Origin: Allodiplogaster sudhausi
Taxonomy: Eukaryota; Nematoda; Chromadorea; Rhabditida; Diplogasteridae
DNA: 64,000 nt
Reading direction: 5' to 3'
Assembly: GCA_945643635.1 (NCBI GenBank)
Contig: CALZFC010000009.1
Span: 7,062,501-7,126,500 of the forward strand
Below the pieces are notes generated by a model, which was not told the DNA's origin, did no database searches, and saw nothing but the letters and a program-made list of their open reading frames with translations. Shown one piece after another: positions 45,388 to 57,793 of the stretch (its first letter is position 1; every line of letters starts with the position of its first letter). Both the position numbers and the translations under genes were made by a program.

Positions 45388-48300
45388 TTATATTCCGTTG
45401 ATCTTCCAGTGCTTGACAGTCGAGTCCTGGCCGGCAGATAGAAGAGTGGACTCGTCCAGCCAAGCCACCTGGTTCACGGGGCTCATCGCGTGCGCGCCTG
45501 CAACAAGTCAAGTGCGGTAACTTAGTCTTGTTTCGTTAACCAACTAGTTCTGTAAATGATGTTTACAAATGTCCTTGATGCTTCAAATTTAACTAAGAAC
45601 ATCGATCGAAAAGGAAGCCCGACCCATGAATCATCCCAAAAGAAGAAACCTTTGATGATGACGGGGTGCTCTCCGGACCGTTGCATATCCCACACGATGA
45701 CATTCGTGTCGAGGGAGCCGGTTGCGAGGTGCCGGCTGTTTGGAGCCCAGGACACGCAGTTGACACGGGCAGAGTGGAAGGTCCACTCCTTATCGGCAGC
45801 TGGCACGTAGTCACGATCCACGGCGTAGGGCACAACCTGTGAGAGGATGACACATAGAGATAGAGAGGACGAGAGAGAAATAGAGGGCGAGAGAGAGAGA
45901 GATAAAGTGGAAAGGAGAGAGCAAAAATAGAAAGAAAGACACAGGAGGAATATTCAATAAATTCGTTAAAGAAGACAACAAGAAGATGGATGCGGCTCAA
46001 CAGGAGAACCAAAAGAATAAACCATCTCGGAGTTGACATATCGGCTGATAAAAGCGTACCTTGCGCGCCGTGTCAGTAGCGACGAGGAATTCACTATTGG
46101 GGGAGAAGGCGACGGCCGTCACGGGGCCCGCATGCGTGAGAGTCTTGACCTCTGAGAACGAGCCACCAGATACGGAGTACACGTGTACTTTGCTGTCCTG
46201 CAAGGCCGCTTTTGCATTTGATTTGAATTACTAATGTAAAAACAATAAAAAATATTACAATTAGAACTTCATCTAGGATAATTTCAGAAATACACCGATA
46301 AAAGATATACAAAACCGCAAGCACCTGTCCTCCGACCGCGACAACTCCCTTCGATTCGCAGAAGGCGATGCATGTGGATGGGAAGGCAATCGGGATGTCC
46401 GTCTTCAGGGAGCCGCTCGAGAAGAAGATGATCGACCTGAGAATGCGGAGAATGAGCGGCTACGGTATTTCAGAATTTCGGCGGCGGTTACGGTAAGGCC
46501 ATAGAATCTGGGGATATAGAAGATTATAAGGCTGTGTTAGGAAGTCATGTTTAATTGAAGGGAAGACGAACGATATGAGAACACCGAAGTCTTGAACTGA
46601 CTTGTAGCATGCGACATAGACAGATGAGCCGTCAGCAGAGGCGGCGAGCCCGAGGGGCTGCGAAGACAGTTTCACCGAGGAGGGACGAGCCGAGTCTGGA
46701 ATGACCAAGAAAGTTTAGAAAGTCAATGATAAGCATCTACCTCTGCATTTTATAATTGATTGCATATTTTATTTTATTACTCCATATTTTCATTGCATTT
46801 CATCTTATAATTATTTCTGAATTTTTATACAATTTTATTATTATTTTCTCTCCATATAAGAACAAGGAAAGTTGATCGCACGCTGGAAAGAGGAGCAAGA
46901 AGAAAGAGGTAAACGCGACCCATCCAGAATGGTTCTTATTACTCTTATAGGCTTATTCTTGGTTCATAAACATGGCTTTCTCCTGAACCATCGGATGCTA
47001 TACTGCAAAGATTAAATGCGGGTTAGACGACCATGGGACATAATATGATCTCAATAAAAGAAAACAAATGCAATTTAAGGAGAAACACTTATAAACCATA
47101 TCAAAATAAACCCAGGTGATTTAGTTCAGCACGAGTTATTGAAATAAGAGAAGGCAAGCTTTAAAGCAAAAGCCACACCGCATTATTTAGAGTGAAATTT
47201 GGGCGAAAAAAAAACGTGGTGTTAACAAAAGAGTACGACGGTGAGCACGCACCAACGTTGGTGCTGACGTCCGGAGTGAAGTTGATCGTGTCGTCCCAGG
47301 CAACCGAGATCAGTGTACCATTGCTCGTTGCCGACATGCCAGTGACCTGCAGGAAAATTTTTTTTTGCAATAAAAAATTGTCCCCTTATCAGTAAACAAG
47401 ACAGAAAGAGGGAAAGAATAGTGGAACATACTTGAGATTTGTGCAACACCGGTGTAACGCGACGAGAGTCTCCTGTTGCAATGTCCCAGCGAGCTGAAAT
47501 AAGTCGTCTTATTTTTTTATTAGTGGTATTAGAATAAGAAGATATCTTTTTTCTCCTGAAATCAAGAAAGCAGCCATTAGATGGAGAAAGACAGGCGACA
47601 AATATCGCGAAAACGGAGAAGAAATGCTCCCGCTTACTGATGTTTCCTTCAAAGTCGGCGGTGCAGAGGAAGGAATAATCGGCAGCAAGAGCCATGGCAG
47701 TCATTGGCTTGTTGTGGCCGTGCACTGTCTAAAGTGGGGGAGGAAAAGAGATTAGTAAGAGAAAGAAAGAAGTAGAGATGATAAAGACAGAAATAAACAG
47801 ATGGGAGAGAGAAATAGAGAGAGAGGAAGAAAGAGAGAGAGAGAGAGATTTGTGGCAAGGGAGAGAGGTGACTGAGAGAGAAAAGAGAAAGAATGAGAAT
47901 TTGAGCGCATAGAGGTAGAAGTAGCTGGCGCATATTATTCCAATTGTTACCATACGAAGTTGCTAAGCATGCCCACCTTGGCGAGTTGTCCGAGTTCGGG
48001 GTCGATGAAGTTGAGGAAGCCGGCCAGAGACACGGTCACGAGTACACTCGGCGACCAGACCGCGGCCAGCTGCTGGTCCTCCACCGCCGTGCCCATCGTA
48101 ATCGTCCTGCACAATTACAAGTTCAATTATGATAAAAAAGCAACAACAAAAAACATACAGATGTTGAGGATAAATTATAATTCCTACTTGTATCCTCCAC
48201 CCTGTCTGCCACTGGTTTTCGGAAAGTTCTAGAACTATATACGTTAACTTCTCAAGACAGCGTTCATTCTACACAAGCTAGAACTCTTCAAACGCAACAG

Positions 48301-50439
48301 ATGAGTCTGGTGAAGGGGTAGAACCTGCAGCCCATGCATGGCCTCTTCGTGATTACAGGAAATGAGTGAATGATTTCTGAATGATAATGAATGAGTGTCC
48401 ACTGACTTCTCCAGACTGCGCGCCGCGACATTCCAGATCTTGATCGTCTTGTCCCCGCTCGCCGTTGCGATTCTCTGCCCATCCGGACTCCATGCCAGGC
48501 CGAAGACGCCGCCGCCGTGTGCGTTGCCCTAGAAAAGCAGGGGGAAAATAGTGAAATCAAAAAAATATACACTTCTCAAGACTGCGCTTCTCAAGACAAG
48601 AAAGTATCGATTGATTCGCCATCCTCGGCCCCCTCCCTCACCAACCTTGCACTGTTCATCCACCAGTTCGCCTTGTTTCGTGCCCTCGGTGCCCTCGAAC
48701 AGGCACACCTAAGATGATTTTTTCTTATTCTTCCATATCTTTATTAGTCTAAGCTTAACCAGTATTTAATTAGTTGAAATGGCTGACTAGTAAAAGGATG
48801 GATAAGTCAAATAGGAAATGGACTCCAAATTACCAATGTGCTAGTCAATGCCAACCTTTCCATCCGCGCCAGCACTGGCGAAGAGCGAGCCGTCCGGTGA
48901 GTAACGCGTCACGTGCACAAAACGAGTGTGTTCGTGGAAGGTCTGCAGCATGGCAAGATATTAATTATGCATATGGAACTATGAGAAGCTATAAAAATTA
49001 GTTTAAGAACTGTAGGATTGCAGTACTTCCAAAAAAACATTAATGCCTTATTAATGCAAGCAGCTTTGCATGCTCATGTTTACAAGTTAACTTGTACTCT
49101 TGGTAGAGATGCTGGCCCTCACAATCCGACACACTTAATCGAAGCATTTCCGTAGTTCAGGCTGACCGTCTTGAACTTGAAGGGCGGTCCCTCGAAGATG
49201 GCGACGGTGTTGTCTTCGCTGCCTGAGACGAGTCGGTAGGGGCGGGCCGGGCGGAAGTCGATGGAAGACATTGGCCGGGACTGGCCGGAGAGATTGCCGT
49301 TCGAGGTGCCGGTGTCGAAGAGGAAGACGTGGCCGAATCTAGTAGTTGCACGATAAATGGAAGAAACCGCAATGCCTAGGCACAATCAAAAGGAAAGAAT
49401 AAACATATACTGGGAAGCTAATTAAATATTCTTGAGTAAAATAGACAACCTCTCACGTCCTTCACCGACAACCGCGAGTCGCTTCGAGTCTTCTGACCAT
49501 GCAATGTCCCGAATCGGGCCCGAGATCACGGGGTACGTCGCCTAAAGGAGGGCTTTAATTTTTGCATTCAGTTTTAACAATTTATTAATTTGTATATACA
49601 GTATACAAAATAGGTTTTACTGCAAAACTGTGCATGAATGGGCTACGGTACCAAGTATGAACCTTGAGGATGTGTGTGCTCTGCGTTGTGTCCCAGATCC
49701 GAACGTTTCCAGCGTTGTCGCCAGATGCGCAATAGTAGCCGGACGGGCTCATCTTAGCCACCGTAGTCAACGTCGAGTGCTCCGTGTAGATGTCTACGTT
49801 CGTCAAGTTCTAGAAAAGAGTAGAAAGCTTGATAAACTAGCAACAAGATTGGATGGGTAATCTTATTTATGAATGATGAATTTAGAACATACAAGAAACT
49901 CGGAGGAGCTTATTAGACAACACTCCATAGCTGGTAGAAATAGCAAGAAATAATATTGCGGACCTGGGCGTCCACAATGTGGACCGAGTTGCCGTTGCAG
50001 AAGAGAATCTTGTCTCCCTTGGGAGACGCGGTGATTGAAGCGGGCAGACCACGTGTTGTCCGTGGCAGAGACGCGAAGGTGCGCACTGGATACATGAACA
50101 TTTATGGAAAGAGCGAGAGAGAAAGAGAGAGAGAGAGAGAAAGAGAGAGACAGAGACAGAGAAAGAGAGAGACAAAGACAAAGATAGAGAGAGAGACAGA
50201 GAGACAGAGAGAGAGAGAGATCACGGAGATATCTCGCTCTCCCTACGAATAAATATTCATCACATTCTAGCTGTGAAATAGCGAATAGATAACGCGGTGA
50301 GAGTTCGTAAAAGAGAAAATAAATTTCTTACATTTGCACGTAAATTCCCTGGGCTGCTTGTTTATAAATATGAAATAGGAGCTTATGATATCGAAAGTAT
50401 TGGAAACTAACCGAGGGAGTACTCGCTTGGATCCGTCAT
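45388..50439 (-). CDS. Actin-interacting protein 1 (AIP1/WDR1, UNC-78)
   Basis: A WD40-repeat cofactor that works with cofilin/ADF to disassemble actin filaments; in nematodes it organises body-wall muscle sarcomeres. There are 17 exons: 50412-50439, 49964-50085, 49663-49809, 49450-49541, 49167-49338, 48856-48942, 48646-48708, 48417-48529, 47977-48106, 47638-47728, 47432-47493, 47253-47346, 46602-46695, 46325-46436, 46060-46197, 45650-45836, 45388-45497. Phases agree and give 613 residues, against about 611 in C. elegans. It starts [20 protein letters not shown]. Recognisable blocks include [54 protein letters not shown]-type blade ends, [14 protein letters not shown] and [15 protein letters not shown] at the C-terminus. 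This matches the twin seven-bladed propeller family over its full length with no gaps. Confidence 0.98.
50107..50220. repeat. (GA)n tract in UNC-78 intron 1
   Basis: GA-rich on the + strand with AC interruptions, in the intron 50086-50411. Confidence 0.95.
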
Positions 50440-51051
50440 TTTCTGCTCGCTCAGGTTAGCGTCCCTGAACACGGAAATGAACTCAATGATACGACAATTC
50501 AATCGCATGCACAGTCAGCAAGAGAATGGCCGATTCATCACTTGCTGATTAATGAAACACGCCGAAACTATTGATTGAATAATAAGGAGAAGAAAAACGA
50601 GACCCTGTGGAGAGGGAAAATCAGAAGAAGCAGTGGGTTGGGCGGAGAAAAGAAAAGAAAACAAGCAGAGGCTCAAGCATGTGTCGTTTGCGAAATACCG
50701 CACAACAACTGCAGCCGAGGCATTCATGCCATCTACGTTGGAGATCGAAACGCGTCATAAGCCAGCCAAAGTTATGCGAGATCTGAGATCGACAACAAAA
50801 CCTCGTCTATATCTCTAACCCTCTCTCCATCTCTCGTTTCAGAGCTTCCGCTTCCTCTGTCGCCCCTCTCGCTCTCTCTATCACCCTTCTTCTCTTTCTC
50901 TCCCGCTCTCTCCCCAACCAACAACCCAGGTCACCCACGCGTCTTGCTTGGATGCTGATGGACGCAGGAGAAACAGAGGGCGGCCCGGGCGAATATTACA
51001 ACTATGCGACGCGACTGGAAAAGAGAGAAGCTGAGAAACGAGAGTGAGAGT

Positions 51052-51100
<49 letters not shown>

Positions 51101-51966
51101 GCGGGTGATTAGAGAGCAAGCAAAACATCAAAAGTGAGTTTTATCATCGCAGATCACTTCGACTTCTGCACCTACTATAAAATGAATTAACATGATAAAA
51201 TAACACATAAAGTTCTCTTAGGAGTAAAAGGACGCATTCTATAAAGCGAAGGCATCGAATGAGGCTGAGTCAGCACGCGTCCTTTTACATTCCGCGCCAC
51301 TTTACGAACTGCATGATAAGAGAAGAACATTCGTGGTCTCAAACCAGGCGGAGGAAAGAGGAGAACGCCAAGCAGCCTAAGTATGCCCTTTCTCTTGAGG
51401 CCCTACTCGAAACCACCGGCAGTGAGAGCCATACGCCACTACTAAACAGCTTTGTTATCAATTTTCTAGTGGTATGCACGTGGTTCATTTACCAAAACAT
51501 TTTTGACACATTTTAAAAGCAAGCATGTCTTTTATATACTTTTATTTAAATACTCTTTTACACATCATAATAAAGAAATTCTCTTATTCCAGAGTAAATA
51601 CAGAAGTTAAACAAAACGTAGCTCTAACAAGGCACATCTTAAATCAATATTCTGTATTTAAAACAGTGAAGTACAAATGATGAACGCGAAAGTCACAATC
51701 CGAGGCACCTAGTGAAGTGGAAGACAAAAAAACTGTGAATAAATAAATATGCACTTTCTCTAATACACGATAAAAATTTGGTACAAAGTAAAAACGATTC
51801 AATGTAGAAAAGGCTCTAATAACCTGTGTAGACAAAGGGAATGTATAACAAACTGACAAAATGAGAACCGTGACTAATTGTAAGGGTGTCGAGCAAGAGA
51901 GAAAGGGAAGAGAGGAGGACCTTCGAGATGCTTGTCTATTCTACTTCATCCGGTCTAGACCAGTTC
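50440..51966. other. Intergenic, TAF12 to UNC-78
   Basis: 1.5 kb between two same-strand genes, holding the TAF12 3' UTR and the UNC-78 promoter region. It includes a GA tract at 51044-51098. No gene was seen. Confidence 0.6.
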
Positions 51967-54325
51967 TCAAATCTTCTTGAGCGTCTTCTTGATGAGAGCG
52001 AGTCGCTGTTGATGTACGCCGTTCTTGCTGCTCGCGGCGCCGGCGGACGCTGAGCCCCCAAACAATCCACCCGCGGCTGCAGTCGCGCCGAACACTGGCG
52101 GAGCACCAGGCACCATCGGCATGTTGTAGGCCTGAATGGCGAACGATTGTAATCGGCGCATTTTGTAAATTACGACAAATTCCTTAGAATCCATGAAAAC
52201 GCGTGTTTAAAGAACCAAAAGCTTCTCTTTAAAGCTTAAAAAAAATAAGGTACGAGTACCGTATGCAGGACAACTTCCACATCGCCTCTGTTTATATGCA
52301 GTGGATCTTTCCTCTTGTGCATAACGAGGCGACACAGCTTGTCAACCATCTTAAGAAGATCAGTATTACACATATGCGCTGAACTAAATTTCCACATCTC
52401 CCTCATGATACACTATTTTCCAGTTAGCAGAATCGATAAACACTCAGCAAGAACATCATTTATGAACGTAGCGAAAGAAGTATAAAAAATCAAAACCAAT
52501 TGTGATAGCTGTGACTAACATCATCAACGAACTCTTCGGTGAACTCGAGGAGGGCATCGCGTGCAGCATCCTCGAGCACCATCGTAGACTCGACCTCTTG
52601 AGTGATGGAGTCAAGGCGGTCCTGATCAAAGCACAGAGATGTCAAGGGAGAGGGTAAACGGGTAAATATAATAAGGAACCAAGTCTACTGCGGCGATCAG
52701 AAGAGCAAAAAACAAGACGACAAAGAGTGAGCCGGATAGGAACTATCAGTGAAGGATATAGTCGCAAAACTACACTGCTTTTGCTTTCCATCCCCTCCTT
52801 ACCATTAGATAAAATTCTTGCAAAACATATCCATTATGTGCAAAAGGCCAACCTTGTCGACGATTGGCACTCGTGGCCCGCCTTGAGACGCCTGCTGAAC
52901 AACCTGAAGTCAAGTCGATTCGTTTGGTCAAGGCTTGCTACTCGTAAGATCGGTAATATTGTCGGAGAGATAAGAAAGCAAAAGATTTACCACTTGGACG
53001 GGGCCGGAGATGCCGGGTAGCGGGCGTGGAGCAATGGCTGGGCGCGCCTATAATATTTATACTTACATCGGAATTATATAATTTTAGTATAAGAAAGGAA
53101 AAACGGATAACAATGCTTAATCCGAGCGGGCATCCCGATGCTTACAATAAGATGAATTATCAGGTCAGTTTTTTCAATGATCCAAACATACGGCATTTGT
53201 GAAAAGCGGATACATGGTGCTTGTGAAAGGATAGGTTGACGAACCGCAGCACTGCCGGGCGGATCAAAGTGTTGAAGGGGCTGAGATGGCTCGTGTTTCA
53301 CGGAAGGTGGTGTTGCCGTGACTGGAGGAGGCGGAGGCTGGGCTGGGCCTGCGCTTGTTGAGGGTGCAGGGCGGCCGGCATTAGGAGGCGGATATGGTCG
53401 GGCTTAAATAGCTAATGTGTAGTCCAGCCATTTCATGGCTTCAAAATACCAAAGAAAAACAAATATAATGCAGAAATTACTCCAAGGTATCGTGGGCATA
53501 AATAAAAATGTATTCCACGAGGCATTATGTAAGTTGAGGAATGAGAGAGAAAGTAGAAGAAGTAACAAACATTGAGGAGGTTGATGCTGCTGAATCATGG
53601 GCCGCAGGGGACCTCCACCGCCATCGCTGGCGCCGCTATTCGGCTGCATTGGCGGTGGCTGCTGCTGAAGAAATGGAAATGGAAAAAAAAATTATATGCT
53701 TATAAATCAACAAATCGCATATGAAGAAATGGATAATATGAGGTGTATGCAAACTAGTGGCATTCAACACAGAAAGAATCCATGGGGAATCTTTGTAATC
53801 AGCACTTAATTTCTGACAAAATTTGCACCTTTAGCTCATTAAAGACGCCCAAACCAAATTGCAAAAGCAAACATGAGAATAATGAGTATAATTAAGAATG
53901 AAAATGCCGCAAATCATAGAGATGAATGCAGTTGAAGGAGTGGTATTAAATTAACAAATTAACCTGATACTGCATTCGCTGCTGGTGCTGTTGTTGTTGA
54001 GATGCAAGCGACATCTGCGGAGGAGGGCCCTGCTGCGTATCCATTTTCTGAAATTAACTCATTCCATATAGCCGTATTATCTGTACCCAACTTTAATACA
54101 CGATGAACACAGGCGTCCACAACGAGTAATCAAGAACAAACATGCAGAGTAGGTTTAGCCAGCAAAACAATCTTCACATTGAACTTTTTTACATCTTATT
54201 TCTCTTACCTGCCCATGTTGCTGCTGCTGTTGCAATTGTTGCCGTTGCAAGAGCGCCTGCTGTAAATGACTACCGACAGTCATCTCGGCCGGCCCTCCTC
54301 CATCCTCGTACATCTGCTGATCCAT
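51967..54325 (-). CDS. TFIID subunit TAF12 (histone-fold protein)
   Basis: A general transcription factor: TAF12 pairs with TAF4 through a histone fold inside TFIID and SAGA. Exons: 54209-54325, 53964-54047, 53571-53664, 53245-53402, 52994-53047, 52853-52903, 52520-52621, 52260-52349, 51967-52131. Phases agree and give 304 residues from MDQQMYEDGGGP. The first half is Gln- and Pro-rich with QQQQQ and PPPPP runs. The histone fold starts at DRLDSITQEVESTMVLEDAA, continues through LLEFTEEFVDD and VDKLCRLVMHKRKDPL, and ends with INRGDVEVVLHT followed by YNMPMVPG. That layout is typical of TAF12 (LVREVD...ADDFIESV...W/YNM). The C-terminal tail is Gly/Ala-rich and ends in KKTLKKI. The histone-fold assignment is firm; confusion with another HFD subunit is possible but less likely given the order of motifs. 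Confidence 0.9.
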
Positions 54326-54774
54326 GGCGCCGCCCACTGTACAGAAGAACGCACATTAGAGGACCAGCGATCAACAGTAAAAAACATTTAAAACAATTTG
54401 AGGTAAATGAACGGTATAACTCAAGCAAAAATTTAAACTTTTGCCATGCGTTTTCTGAGCTACAAACTATACACTATTAACGGCGTATCTTCATGCACTT
54501 TGCAGCGCAAATACTCAATGTATCGCTTATCTAAAACACGTTCGTAACAGCACGCACTAAAATTCTAAATTCTCTCGTGTGTTTTATAGCTTATTTTGAG
54601 TTCAACTGTTTATGCATATGCAGTCTTAGAATTTCTGTTTTTTTTTCTCATGTGCTTATGATTGGTCTCCTTAAAATCCTGTTAAGCCGACGTTTTCTCC
54701 TACAAATTAAGAGATCTTTAGTAAATAAAATAAAATAAATTTATAGTGATGCATCTACGAGCTACTGCGACAGA

Positions 54775-54990
54775 GAGAAAGAGAGAGAGCGCGAAAGATA
54801 GAGAGAGAAAGAAAGAGAGAGTGAGGGAGAAAGGAGCGAGAGAAAGAGGGAGAGACACACACTAAGAAGAGAAAGAGAGAGTGAGAGTGAGAGAGAGAGA
54901 GAGGGAGAGAGAGAGTGAGAGAGAGTGAGAGAGAGAGTGAGTGAGTGAGTGAGTGAGTGAGTGAGTGAGTGAGTGAGAGAGCGAGAAAGC
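54775..54990. repeat. (GA)n and (GTGA)n tracts
   Basis: GA repeat with an internal run of about ten GTGA tetramers at 54937-54976. Confidence 0.95.
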
Positions 54991-56029
54991 GAGAGAGCAA
55001 TACCACAAGACAATGATTGCACGATTCTTAGTACTAGGGCACGCACTACATATATCTTTATTTGTATCCATCAGCTTTATGCTACAAAATGCCGGTCGTT
55101 TTGCTTGCTTGTCGTGAAGAGTTGTCTCAATCTACTAATTTGATTTCTGCATGCGTTGCCAACTTCTTTGACTGAGTTTTCTATTTCTAAAGAATACGGC
55201 TTATCGACGTGAAGCTGAAGAATTGCAGAAGACTAACACTCTGAGATAACTCTTAGTTATCTGAAGCGAGTGTCGTCAGAACAATTTTGGAATGAGAAGA
55301 GGGTCTGAATGAAGAAGGTCTATTTCAGAAAATGGGAGAAATGCTAACAAAAGCTGATGGTCAAAAAGGGCAATGCATCAGAGTATATATACATGTATAT
55401 GTGGGCGTGCAACGAAGGCGTGCTCCCAAGTGACCCTCTTTTAGGGCAGGAGATGCGTGGTTGACGAGCAAGGGGTTCTCCAGAAGAGAGAGTGAGAGAG
55501 AGAGAGAGATGTGCCTCTGGCCTATCGATCTCCACTTCGTCTGCCTCTCCGTGGCCCTCCTCCGCCTCCGAGCAGCTTCATTCCTCTCTCCCCTTTCTTT
55601 CCCGCGCACTTCCAAATGTGCAGGCTAACTCTGATGTTTGGCGGGGGCCCAAGACTGCCGCTTTCCTCTCCTTTGTACTTCCATATTCACACGTGCCCTC
55701 TCGCCAGCTTGCAAGGAGACCACAAAAACAATGCCAGCAGAATAGAATAGAAGAAGAAGCAGCTGCTCGAATGCTGCTTATTGTCCGTGTTCCCCTTATT
55801 TTCCTGCCAGAATATTCAACGCGTTCTCGATTAGCACGGTTGGTTTCGTTCGATTGAGAGAGCCAGAAAACGCTATAAAAGCGGTCTTATGATGCTGCGC
55901 CAACTTGAAAAGCCTGCAATGTGGCATGGAGAATGCGTAAGTGCCCCCAGCTCCCGCTTTCTCCCGATACCCCAATACCCCCACGCGTTCCACGCCGCCT
56001 AATGTAGCTCATTGACATTGGTAATCTGA

Positions 56030-56030
56030 A

Positions 56031-56081
<51 letters not shown>

Positions 56082-56200
56082 GCTCTTTCTCTCTCTGTCC
56101 CTCTTTTCCTCTGTCCCTCTATCTCTGTGTCTCTCTCCATGTCTATCTGTATCTCTCTCTCTAGCTCTCTCTCTATCCCACTTTGTCTCTCGTTCTCTTT
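56030..56200. repeat. (CT)n microsatellite
   Basis: Long CT tract with GT, CG and TT interruptions on the + strand. It faces the GA tract 450 bases downstream. Confidence 0.95.
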
Positions 56201-56639
56201 CTCTATCCCATGTGCCAAGGGTGTCATGTTCTCTTCGGCAGCTACCGTGCCATTTTCAACGCGCGCACATTCACCGTTAGTTTCTTGCTGTATTTCTTTG
56301 GCCTTGCTGCCAGCAAACGAAAGTATATGTATCCCTCATTTCCTCCTGTCCTTCTCTCTCCCCCCCCCTCTCGCTCTCCTAACTCTCAAAACCATTTCGG
56401 CACTCTCAACCTGGAGCAGATGTCTGGCCATATTTTATGCACCTTGGAAACTGAACATGCCGCAAGCCTTGAGGCACAGCCTCTCCTCGCTTTTCCTTCT
56501 TTTGCACTCGTACCAATTAGGCGAGTGCGTACTCTCCCCTACCCGGCCGCACTCTTCTTGTATCTACTTTCTACTTCTCCTCCTCGAGATGTCCCAGTCG
56601 GGTCCTTTCTGCTTCATTACCGCAGAAGACGAAAAAGAA

Positions 56640-56750
56640 GAGAAGAGAAGAGAAGAGAAGAGAGAGAGAGAGGGAGAGAGAGAGAGAGCGAAAGAGAGAC
56701 AGAAGGAGGGAGAAATGAAGAGAGAGAGAAAGAGACAGAGAAAGAGAGAA

Positions 56751-56814
<64 letters not shown>

Positions 56815-56820
56815 TGAGAG
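56640..56820. repeat. Long (GA)n microsatellite
   Basis: About 180 bases of GA with AA interruptions, preceded by AGAAGAGA pentamer-like steps. Confidence 0.95.
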
Positions 56821-57793
56821 CTTAGTCAGTCAAGCTCGCATTCTGCTGATGATGAACGAGTAACTATTCTGCTAACAATAAAGATTCTTGTCCCTTTTTT
56901 AGAGAAAATTTTTAAGGGGCAAAATTTTTTTTAAATAAAAAGCAGTCGAATATCATTCGGAAACCCCACTTTTTCTTCATCACAGCCGCCATACATATTT
57001 TTTCTGTCAAACCATAAGACTAGACAATGATTCTTGGCCAACGGCGGAGGTACACGGCAGGCTATTCATTCAAACACGAGTCTGCCTCGAAATGTCATGG
57101 AATGTGGGCGGCAGATAGAGAAGAGAAAAATACATTGACAATCCAGAGAAATAGAGCTTTTTTTTGCTCTCTCCATCCCTCTCTTTAACTGTTTCTCTCT
57201 CTCTTGCTATCCTCTCTCTCTCTCTCGCTCTCTTGCTCGGTCGTTTTATATCTATATATCTCTTCTCTATATCTCTCTATTTCTCTCTCTAGCTCGCTCC
57301 ATTTACATGATGAATGACTTGTCCCCAAAGATTCATAGCTTCTCTAATCCATACCTCGTCTTTTCCCCGAACCCCATCCATTCCCAGATACAGGTTTCAT
57401 TACCTTTCATTCATTTCCATTGTTCCCATTCGGTAGCCCTCACAACAACCAGTCTGTCTGTTCTCTCCTCTTATAGCAGAGTGCCGTCACCGGAGAGATG
57501 CCTTACATTTCTTTTTCTTACTTTATTCATCAGCAATAATAAAAATAGATGTCTGGCGAAGGAAATGAGCTTGCGTTTCGTGTCGCCGTTGATGTGAAGT
57601 ATCAAGGAAACTACTAATTTCCTCCTTACTTAGCTGATTCCGGCGTGAGGAAGGGAGAGACGACATTAGAGAGAAAGGGAAAGAGAGAGAGAGAGAGAGA
57701 GAGAGAAGAAGAAGGGAGAGAGAGAGGAGAAGGAGAAGGAGAAGCTAAGCCTCGCTCTCTACGCAGTCAGATACATATGCGGAAGCTGCAGAC

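Larger units (their letters stand above)
54326..57793. other. Divergent intergenic 3.5 kb, simple repeats
   Basis: It lies between the TAF12 5' end (-) and the TBC1D16 start (+). It contains GA/GTGA tracts (54770-54990), CT tracts (56030-56200), a long GA tract (56640-56820) and another GA tract at 57670-57745 just before the TBC1D16 exon. A TATAAAA at 55874-55880 has no gene I can attach to it. The long open frames here are repeat translations. Confidence 0.6.

Noticed and set aside
55874..55880. TATAAAA in the spacer before TBC1D16
   Set aside because: No gene start follows at a suitable distance, and TBC1D16 begins 1.9 kb away.
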